Positions 55,592 to 64,000 of a DNA stretch of 64,000 nt are shown piece after piece. Within the stretch, counting starts at the first letter, position 1; each line of letters starts with the position of its first letter. The stretch lies in NCBI GenBank assembly GCA_947471745.1, contig CANJKZ010000929.1:434001-498000 (forward strand), read 5' to 3'. Both the position numbers and the translations under genes were made by a program. Under the pieces are notes generated by a model, which searched no databases, was not told the origin of the DNA, and saw only the letters and a program-made list of their open reading frames with translations. The DNA is from Closterium sp. Naga37s-1. Taxonomy: Eukaryota; Streptophyta; Zygnematophyceae; Desmidiales; Closteriaceae.

Positions 55592-56970
55592 CTGGCCACG
55601 CCAGGAGCAGCAGTAGCAGTAGAAAGAGCAGTACCAGCAAGCGCAGCAATAACAGCAGTACGGGCAGGGCAGTGCTCACCAGTGGCGAGAAGGGCAGGCG
55701 TACGACGGCGGCAACGGCGAGGCCGCTACCGCTGTAGGGCGAGAGCTCCGCGGCTGCTCCAGGGGCGGCTGCTGCAGGGGCGGCTGCTGCAGTGGCGGCT
55801 GCTCCAGGGGCGGCTGCTGCAGTGGCGGCTGCTCCAGGGGCGGCCGCTGCAGTGGCGGCTGCTCCAGGGGCGGCTGCTGCAGTGGCGGCTGCTCCAGGGG
55901 CGGCCGCTGCAGTGGCGGCTGCTCCAGGGGCGGCTGCTGCAGTGGCGGCTGCTCCAGGGGCGGCTGCTGCAGTGGCGGCTGCTCCAGGGGCGGCTTCTGC
56001 AGTGGCGGCTGCTCTAGGGGCGGCTGCAGCAGTGGCGGCTGCTCCAGGGGCGGCTCGGCTGCTGGGCGACTCGGCTGCTCAACTGCTGGGCGGCTCGGCG
56101 GCTCGGCTGCTCGCTAGGGGCGGCGACGGGGCCGGGTAGGGGCGGCGACGGGGCCGCTAGGGGCGGCGACTGGGCCGCGTAGGGAGGGGAGCGGCGACGG
56201 GGCCGCTAGGGGCGGCGACGGGGCCGCGTAGGGGCGGCGACGAGGCCGCGTAGGGGCGGCGACGGGGCCGTGTAGGGAGGGAGGCGGCGACGGGGCCGCT
56301 AGGGGCGGCGACGGGGCCGTGTAGGGCCGGCGACAGGGCCGCGTAGGGGCAGCGACGGGGCCGCGTAGGGAGAGAGGCGGCGACGAGGCCGCTAAGGGCG
56401 GCGACGGGACCGCTAGGGGCGGCGACGGGGCCGCGTAGGGGCGGCGACGGGGCCGCGTAGGGAGGGGAGCGGCGACGGGGCCGCTAGGGGCGGCGACGGG
56501 GCCGCTTAGGGGCGGCGACGGGGCCGCGTAGGGAGGGAGGCGGCGACGGGGCCGCTAGGGGCGGCGACGGGGCCGCTTAGGGGCGGCGACGGGGCCGCGT
56601 AGGGAGGGAGGCGGCGACGGGGCCGCTAGGGGCGGCAACGGGGCCGCGTAGGGGCGGCGACGGAGCCGCTAGGGGCGGCGACGGGGCCGCGTAGGGGCGG
56701 CGACGGGGCCGCGTAGGGGGAGAGGCGGCGACGGGGCCGCTAGGGGTGGCGACGGGGCCGCTAGGGGCGACGGGGCCGCTAGGGGCGGCGACGGGGCCGC
56801 ATAGGGGCGGCGACGGGGCCGCTAAGGGTGGCGCGAGGGGCCGTGAGAGGGGTCTCTAAGAGAGCTCGACAGAAGGGCGGCCCACAAGGCGCGCCTCGGG
56901 CAGGAGCGACTGGCGTTCCGGGCAGAAAAAAAAAAGTTTCAGTGGTGGGCCCAAGGAAGCGTTCCCACTA
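55592..56970 (-). repeat. GC-rich tandem-repeat leader of element 6
   Basis: Two arrays: a 30-bp unit (gctccaggggcggctgctgcagtggcgg and variants) repeated about nine times at 55755-56040, and ggcggcgacggggccgcgtagg units at 56110-56830. Confidence 0.85.
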
Positions 56971-56989
56971 GGGAACCTGCTCTATACCA
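56971..56989 (-). other. Primer-binding site of element 6
   Basis: Minus-strand TGGTATAGAGCAGGTTCC next to the 5' LTR. Confidence 0.7.
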
Positions 56990-57114
56990 TCTGAAGAAAT
57001 GAGGAATGAATGAACTAGCACAAGGTTGGGTACAAGTAGGAAACCCTAGGAAACTGTACCCCATAGTGTCTACCCCACTATAGCCTAGACAAGCTATATG
57101 ATATGAGTTTGACA
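56990..57114 (-). repeat. 5' LTR of element 6 (125 bp)
   Basis: One mismatch to the reassembled 3' LTR (terminal AGA instead of ACA on the minus strand). Followed by GTTAG. Confidence 0.93.
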
Positions 57115-57119
57115 GTTAG

Positions 57120-57640
57120 TACTAGTCGCTCACGGTTATCGTCTTGGTAACCCACTCGTATACTCGTTGCTAGTGTGATTCGTTTTGTAGCAGAATACGA
57201 ATGGCTCGATGAGGTTATTTAGATAAGAAACCAAAATTGTAAATCACTAATAGCACAGGCACAGACTGCTTCAATTTAATAAATCGAGTAACACTATAAT
57301 ATTTTTTGCACCCTTTCATTCTATTAGATTGACTGTCTTAAACGATGAACCTAAAACAAAATTTACAAAACCTACAACTGCAGGAGAATTATAATATGAT
57401 GTAAAAGTTATACAGATTACAGTGCAGCTATAACATCACGCAGGACTTTCGAACACCTCCGCACCGTACTATACCGTGTTGAGTCCATCGCTCCAAACGC
57501 CAGATATTTGGCCCGGAAACTGATCGGTGGCAACACGTTTTGGAAAACTGGGTAACTGCGGAACATCAGTGGCAGCTCGAAAACAGTGGGCAATCAGAAA
57601 AAAACACCACATGCAAAATGCTGGAACACGATATCGCCGA
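57120..57640. other. AT-rich low-copy sequence
   Basis: Right flank of element 6; it joins to 42733 in the pre-insertion state. No supported gene. Confidence 0.45.
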
Positions 57641-57689
57641 TCATACCACGGGCTGTTTCCCAGCGCCCACCAGCATAGTTGCGATGTTC

Positions 57690-57908
57690 CTCGTCCAATG
57701 CCACTTTGGCCTGATGTGCTTTGTCAGGCCATGAAGACAAGCGTTCTTGGCAAGCTTCACAGCCGACTCATTGTCACAGAAAATCACAGTTGGCTCTCTC
57801 TGAGCAACACCAATCTCCTCTAACAAACGCCTCAGCCACACCACCTCCTTTGCCCCATGATGAAGGGCCATATACTCAGTCTCACACGAGGACAGCCCCA
57901 CCTCGTTT
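57690..57908 (-). pseudogene. RNase H fragment of another copia family
   Basis: The minus strand reads EVGLSSCETEYMALHHGAKE and continues VVWLRRLLEEIGV, then FCDNESAVKLAKN and TKHI, the conserved copia RNase H core. It is clearly different from the main family (SSCEAEIYAG). The upstream end is cut by the LTR of element 7 at 57909; similarity fades below about 57700. Confidence 0.82.
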
Positions 57909-58027
57909 TGTGAGAATAAGAACGAGGAATGAATGAACTAGCAAGCAAATGGGTACAAGTATGAAAACCTAAAAGAGTTGTACCCCATGTTGTCTACCCC
58001 ACTACAGCCTACAATATAGTTCTGACA
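57909..58027 (-). repeat. 3' LTR of element 7 (119 bp)
   Basis: TGTGAGAATAAG...TATAGTTCTGACA, adjoining the polypurine tract (cacccccatagg on the plus strand). Confidence 0.85.
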
Positions 58028-58246
58028 CACCCCCATAGGCAAAGTGGGGGACAAGCAAGAGAACAAGGCAAGGTCAAGCTCAGGGTGGATCACAACGTCA
58101 CCACACATTCTGAGCACAAGTTCAAGGCCAAAAGGCCAGTTCACATGCAGGATTATAAATCAAGGTGAACAAGCAAGACAGTGATCTTAACCTAGCAAGG
58201 GTAAGCATGCAGGTGCAGGTATATATAGATCACAGTACAAGCAAAG

Positions 58247-61200
58247 TCAAGAGGTAAGCAAGTGAGGCCAAGTAGGCACAAGACCTAGCATAGTACAGAA
58301 ACGCTGATGATCACAAGGCAGAAGTGCCTTGGTAAAGATATCAGCAGTGTTGGCCCGAGAGGCCACGTAAGCAAGACGAAGCTGACCACGCTGCTGCAAA
58401 TCTCGAGCAATGAAGTAGCGCAGAGCAATGTGCTTCGTTCTGCGCTCTAGTCTGTGCTCCTGACACAAGGCCAGCATGGCCTTGTTGTCAACGTACAGAA
58501 CTGGAGGAGAACGAGGTGCCTCTCCCAAGTCGGTCAGCAAGTAGGTGAGCCAGCGTAACTCCTGTGCAGCCATGGCCCCAGCGTAGATCTCAGCCTCACA
58601 ACTGGAGCCGAGAACAGAAGACGAGCGGGTAGACCGCCACAAAAAGGAGCCGGAACCAAGGCTGAAGGTGTAACCCTGTGACGACCGCTGCGTAGCCAAG
58701 TCGTCAACCCAAGAAGCGTCTGCGTGACCAGTGAGGACAACTCGAGCCCGTCCTCCAAGCACGAGCCTCATGCCCGACGTACTGCATAGGTAGCGCAACA
58801 CCCTCTTAGCTGCAGCCATGTGCTCTGGTCGGTGTCTCCCAGGAGCAACATAGCGTGCCAAGATGCTAAGAGGGTATGCCAAGTCAGGTCGTGTGCAGGT
58901 CATCAGGTACATGAGGCAGCCAACAAGCTGTGGGTACGGGCCACTCGGCTCTACGGACTCATCCAAAGGCATAGCTGAGAGCAAGTGGCGAGTAGATAGA
59001 GGAGTGGCCTGAGGCGAGGAGTACGTGAAGTTGAAGCGCTGAAGGACCTGCTGCACCATGTGTGACTGAGTCAAGGTAATGGTGCGCCGTGCTCTGTCCC
59101 GGGTGATCTGCAAGCCAAGATAGCTGAGCAGTTCACCCAGGTCTGTGCACGTGTGTCTCTTCTGCAGCTCCGACTTCACGTGGGCGAGTCCTTCAGTGTT
59201 AGCAGTGGCAAAGACCAAGTTGAAGACGTACACGAGGATGTAGAACGGCGGCAACGAAGTGTCGGTGCGCAGAAACAGCGACGGGTCAGCAGTAGGAGCA
59301 AACCCAAGAGCCGCAAGCATAGTCCTCAGTGTGTCGTGCCACTCACGGGGCGCCTGGCGGAGACCGTAGACTGGCCGCCAGAGGCTCCACTGGGTACCAG
59401 GAGGAAACGACCCAGTGAAGTCAGGTGGGCGGCGCGGCCAGATCTCCTCGTGCAGGCTGCCCTGTAGGAAAGCTGTGCTGAAGTCAAGAGAGTGAAGCTC
59501 GTAGTCACGCTGAGCAGCAACGTGCAGCAGAACCCGAAGAGTGGTCATCTTCGGGGTCGGGGAGAAGGTCTGGAAGAAGTCACCTCCCTCTCGTTGACTG
59601 AAGCCTCGAGCATTATAACGCGCCTTGAAGACAGGCGGAGAACCCGGCGCCCGCTTCACCCTGAAAATCCACATGCCACTGACGATGTTCGCACCAGGAG
59701 GGGGAACCTCGTCGACGTAAGTGCCTGTGGACTTCCAGGATGCCATCTCTGCGTCCATGGCTGACTGCCATTTAGACGAGTAGGGACCCTCTATCGCCTC
59801 TGCGTAAGAGCGCGGGGTCGGAATGTCTGGTGCATCCGGGTCTCCCTCAGGTGCAATCAGCACGGACACGAGATGAGGTACAGCGGCTGCAAAGCACTCA
59901 AAGTCCTCCTGCCTGTCCTCAAGGGCGTCCGTGCCAAGAGCACACTCACCCCCGACGGACGGAGGACAGGCAGACTCAGACTCAGCAACAAGACTAGCGG
60001 CGTAGTCTAGACGACAGTGAGCAGCAAAGTCGACAAGCTCAGCAACTAAGGCAGGCGCAGCAGTGGACTCAAAAGAAGGGTCAGTGACAACAGTGGCCAG
60101 GAGACACGTGACAGTAGGACTAGCAGCACGACGGGAGTCAGACTCCGGGTCAGAAAGGGCAGGAAGAGAGGACGCAGGAGGAGACGGCAGTGGGACACGC
60201 TGTGGAGCAGTGGAAGGGCGCAGAGCCATCCGGTGCGTGCTAGGGACAGGAGGAGGACGCTGACGCGAACCACGACGACTAGTGCTAGTAGCACGAACAC
60301 GCGACGCAGGACGAGACGCAGGCTCACGACACTCAGCAAGACCTCCGGCAGACCAGTGTAAGGAGAAGGAGCAGGCAGTGGGGAGGCGGGCTGTATCTGT
60401 GACTGCGACTGGACAGGTGGTGGACACTCTAAGGAAGGAGCAGCACCAGGAGAAGGCGGAAAACCAAGAACCTACTGAAGGAGCCGAACGTAGTACAGCC
60501 ATGGCCGCGCAGCGCCTCCAGAACCAGCACCCCCAGTGGCAGCTCCAACTCCACCAGAACCACCAGCTCCAGCAGCACCTCCAGCAGCACCAGAAGCGCC
60601 CACTCCAGCACCCACAGGAGCACCGGCTCCAGCAGCACCTCTAGCTCCAGCACCTCCAGCAGCCCCAGCTCGAGCAGGACCATCAGAAGCCCCAGCAGTG
60701 CCAGCAGCTCCAGCTCCATTACCTCCAACAGCTCCAGCACCAGCAGCACCACCAGGCCCAGCAGCTCCAGTACCTCCAGCACGAGCACCTCCGGGACCCG
60801 TGGCTCCAGAAACCCCAGCGGCTCCAGCAGCAGCAGGACCTCCAGCGCCCATAGCACCACCAGCTCTAGCAACACGGCTCCAGCGCCGAGCAAACCACTA
60901 GCGCAGCTGCTGTGGAGAGAGTGGCTCCCGACGGGACGAAGCACCCGAAGGACCGCCAGGCTCAGCACCTCCAGACTCCACATGCGCAGGCTTAGCACCC
61001 TCCGGCTCCGCACCCCCAGACTCAGCAACCCCAGGCTCAGCACCCCCAGTCTCAGCACCCCCAGACTCAGCAACCCCAAGCTCAGCACCCCCAGGCTCCA
61101 TACGCTCAGGCTCAGCACCCCCAGACCCAGCACCCGCAGGCTCAGCACCCCTAGCAGCACGAGAGTCAACAGCTACCTCAACAGGCTCGACTGCGTCTAC

Positions 61201-63545
61201 CTGAGACACACCTGAGGGGACAGGACCCTGAGGGGGGAGGGGGTCTATCGGGGGAGGACCTGGTGCGAGGAAGAGCGGCGGGGGGGGTAGGGGGGCAGTG
61301 CGGTAGGGGAAGAGACGGTAATAAGGAACCGACTCGTCAAACGTGACGTCCTGAGAGGACAGAACACGGCGCGAGGTGGGGTGGTAAAACTGCCAACCAG
61401 GCGCGTCAGGGGGGAAGGCAAGGAAGACGCAGGGAACAGCACGGGAGGACAGCTTGTCCGCAGAGAAGTCGCGGACGAAAGCTCGAGATCCTCAGACACG
61501 GAACGCAGACGCATCGCCAACCTCCCCCGTCCACCGCAGAGTAGGTGTGGTCTCCAGCATGGAGACCCGGGGCTGGAGGTTGAGCTGGTGCATAGCGTAC
61601 TGAACAGCGAACGGCCATAGAAAATGGGGAGCAGCCGCATGGATCATGGACGTACGAGCGACGTCCATGACCATGACAATGCGGCGCTCAGCAATCCCAC
61701 CGGAAGCGTGAACATCTGGCGGATGCCCTCCGCACGACAGAAGGCTCGCAGAAGGTCGGAGGAAAACTCTCCACCTCTGTCGGAGTGCAGACGCAGAACA
61801 GGAAGGTCCGAGCCGAAACTCTCGCTGAGCTGACGACGGGCAGCGCGGATCCAGTCGATCAACACCTCAGTGACCTCACCCTTGCGGCGCAAGGGGAAGA
61901 CTGTGGTGTAACGCGAGTAGTCGTCAACGACCAGCAGAAAGTAGCGCTCGTGACCCTGTCCACGGACGCGGGCGGGGCCCCACACGTCCATGTGAAGAGT
62001 GTGCATGGGAACCTCCGTCGGAGGGAACTCGGAGAAGTGAGGAGCGGCGCGCTGCCGCCCCTCGACGCAAGGAACGCAGGTAGGGGCAGGCCCCGGGGGA
62101 AGGGGAGGGAGAGACCGGCGAAGACCAGTGACAAGGATACGGGAGGCCATGCCTCGGAGACGAGGCAGGGAGGGGTGACCAAGGCGGTGGTGCCAGAGGA
62201 GAGTCTGGTGAGACAGGAGGCGACACGAGCAGGGGGCAGACTCAGGACCAGACCGGGACGCTGCAGCAAACACCTTACCTGACGCGGCTACCTGACCAGA
62301 CACAGCAACCGGAGGAGACACGGTAGTCAGGGTGTACAGGCTCGACCCAGGCTGACGGGTGAACGTGGCCAGGTGCCGGCCCGTCCGAGTACACGAACAA
62401 AGGGTCGCCCGCTGACCTCCAGGAGTGAACTGGTCAACCCACGCGTCCTGAAGGTCAGCTCCACTCACCAAGTTCGTGGAGAACGAGGGGAGGTGGAGAC
62501 CAGACAGAGAGCCAGACGGGACCGCCGGACACGGCAGAACCATGGAGGAGTGTGCAAGGAACGGACCCCCAGAGGGGTCAGCCAGAGAGACTGCCACTGG
62601 CCGACTGAGCGGCGAGAGTGTGGTGCAGTCGCGAAAGAAGGAGCTGGAAGCACCCGAGTCAAGGGTGAAAGTGTGCAAGGCCGCAGCAGGCGCAGTACCA
62701 GAGAGAGCAGACTCACCAGCACCTGGAGCAGTGGACTCACTAGCGCCTAGAGCAGCAGCCTCACCAGCACCTGGAGTAGGAGACGTGCCAGCACCTAAAG
62801 CGGCAGCCTCACTAGCACCTAGAGCAGCAGACTCTATACCTGGGTCAGGCGGCACACACAGGTAACAGGCACCCTCAGCACTAGTAGGCAATGCATACAT
62901 GGCAGTGAGGATAGCATCAAAGTCAAGAGCAAAGATATCTACCTGTGAGAATTAGAACAAGGAATGACTAGAATAAGAACAGTACAAGGTTTGTATGGGC
63001 AAAACCTAACAGGGCTGTACCCCATAAGGAGTGCCCCACTACAGCCTAGAGTATAGTTCTGACACTACCCTCTGCCTAAGCAGCTCGAGCCAGGAGGGGA
63101 GCTCAGTGTCGTCGCCAAACTTTGTACGCCAGGCGTCGCTCGGAGAGGAGAAGCAGCGGGACTCTGTGTGACCAACCGTCCTGCAAGGCTGATCGGCCCG
63201 AGCACCAGTGCGAATGGCGTACGGGCAGCGAGCAGTACTCCGTGACCCTCTACTCTGAGCGTACCACTCACGAAGCTGCTGGGGCGAAATGGTCACGCGC
63301 GGACGCCGCTGCAGCTGCACCTGGCCACTACAAGAAGCTCCCAAACGACCCGCTCCAGGGCGACTCCTACCACGGCCACCGTGACAACCCCAACTATTGT
63401 ACCACTCACAAAGCTGCTGAGGCGTGAGGGACTCACGCGGACGTCGCTGGAGCTGCATCTGGCCATCGCCAGATGCAGCAGTAGCAGTAGTAGCATTAGT
63501 AACAGCGCGGGCAGGGCAGTGCGGCTCAGTAGAGGCGGGCTGCAT
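58247..63545 (-). pseudogene. Element 7 gag-pol, heavily mutated with lost RT active site
   Basis: Gag from about 63545 has two LTPQQL-type units and CPYAIRTGARADQPCRTVGHTESRC; it is interrupted by a solo LTR at 62944-63064. Pol resumes at 62942 with protease LDSGAS, HHCC, MDVWGP and HSDRGGEF. A 16-bp deletion near 61700 removes the SPQQNG region. Stops: TGA at 61494-61492 (linker Trp), TAG at 60900-60898 (Glu of QELREW), TAG at 60474-60472 (Gln of LEQVLG); a further 1-bp loss lies near 60348. In RT the catalytic YVDD reads YVFN, so polymerase activity is lost. RNase H motifs remain up to the end at 58247. Confidence 0.92.
62944..63064 (-). repeat. Solo LTR inside gag of element 7
   Basis: A 121-bp LTR (TGTGAGAATTAG...TAGTTCTGACA on the plus strand) without any internal region, flanked on both sides by CTACC (62939-62943 and 63065-63069). 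This is the expected product of LTR-LTR recombination of a full insertion. Its sequence differs from the LTR of element 7. Confidence 0.92.
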
Positions 63546-63986
63546 AACTCGGCAGCACGACGCGGCTCGGCGGGGTGGCTTGGCACGGCTGAGCAGCGCG
63601 GCTCAGCTGGGCGGCGCGGCTCGGCTGGCAGGCAGGCAGGTCGGCGCAGCAGTGCGCTAGTAAGGCAAGTGCGCGGGAAGCACGGGTAGGGCAGGTGCTC
63701 ACCAGTGGCGGGAAGGGCCGATGGCGGCGACGACGGGGCCGCGACAGCTGCAGGGCGGGGCCGCGACAGCGGCAGGGCGGGGCCGTGACGGCGGCAGGGG
63801 GGAGGGGGGCTCCACGGCAGCTGCTGCAGGGCGAGGCCGCGACTGCGGCAGGGGGCTCCGCGGCAGCTGCTACAGGGCGGGACCGTGACTGTGGCAGGGG
63901 GCTCCGCGGCAGCTTCTGCAGGGAGGGGCCGCGAATGTGGTGGGGGGGGGGGGCTCCATGGCAGCTGCTGCAGGGCGGGGCCGCGA
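63546..63986 (-). repeat. GC-rich repeat leader of element 7, incomplete
   Basis: Plus-strand gcgcggctcggc repeats at 63560-63640 and gcagctgctgcagggcggggccgcgac units at 63740-63986, cut by the window end. Confidence 0.75.
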
Positions 63987-64000
63987 CCGCGGCAGGGGGC

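Larger units (their letters stand above)
42734..57114 (-). mobile_element. Copia element 6 (A2 form), carrying nested element 5
   Basis: Outer element flanked by a perfect GTTAG duplication (42729-42733 and 57115-57119). 5' LTR 56990-57114; the 3' LTR is split into 42734-42814 and 50013-50056 by element 5. The two LTRs differ at one of 125 bases. Without element 5 the element is about 7.2 kb. Confidence 0.95.
57909..63986 (-). mobile_element. Copia element 7 (A2 form), truncated by the window end
   Basis: 3' LTR 57909-58027, pol, gag and part of the leader. The 5' LTR lies beyond 63986. It is the most damaged copy and its LTR is the most diverged, so it is probably the oldest of the set. Confidence 0.88.

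Overview
The window is a retrotransposon-dominated stretch of a eukaryotic nuclear genome. It holds two spliced genes with GT-AG introns, one of them a plant-type GH29 alpha-L-fucosidase. Around them are at least seven copies of one GC-rich Ty1/copia family, whose primer-binding sites resemble plant initiator-Met tRNA, plus fragments of other copia families and one Ty3/gypsy fragment. A streptophyte (charophyte alga or land plant) fits best. I suspect a zygnematophycean alga such as Closterium from the style of the polyproteins, but the sequence alone does not prove it.

Layout. 1-6965: element 1 (+), 5' LTR outside the window. 6966-7529: remnant of an older relative. 7530-11296: alpha-L-fucosidase gene (-), five exons, with minisatellites in its introns. 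11341-12753: Ty3/gypsy gag-protease fragment (+). 12754-13834: 3' end of an unrelated copia element (-). 13833-13886: two perfect hairpins. 14404-22939: an unrecognised five-exon gene (-) whose first exon is split by element 2 (15752-22714, +). 22940-24003: upstream sequence with one uncertain ORF. 24084-31460: element 3 (+), inside another minus-strand coding sequence. 31541-41713: a second copia family reduced to RT-RNase H, containing element 4 (32714-40177, -). 41714-42733: low-copy sequence. 42734-57114: element 6 (-), whose 3' LTR contains element 5 (42815-50007, -). 57115-57908: low-copy sequence with a fragment of another copia family. 57909 to the window end: element 7 (-), with a solo LTR at 62944-63064.

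The main family has very short LTRs (119-127 bp), total length about 7 kb, a leader of roughly 1 kb made of GC-rich tandem repeats, and one gag-protease-integrase-RT-RNase H reading frame. Two gag forms exist. Form A1 (elements 1, 3, 4, 5) has a full N-terminal gag and a long polyglycine tract. Form A2 (elements 2, 6, 7) lacks both and has extra copies of an LTPQQLREWY peptide. Five-base target-site duplications prove the insertion order: 4 into the second copia family, 5 into 6, 2 and 3 into coding sequence. LTR pairs are 98-100 % identical, so activity is recent. Yet every copy has at least one nonsense codon or frameshift in gag-pol, so none visible here encodes an unbroken polyprotein unless stops are read through.
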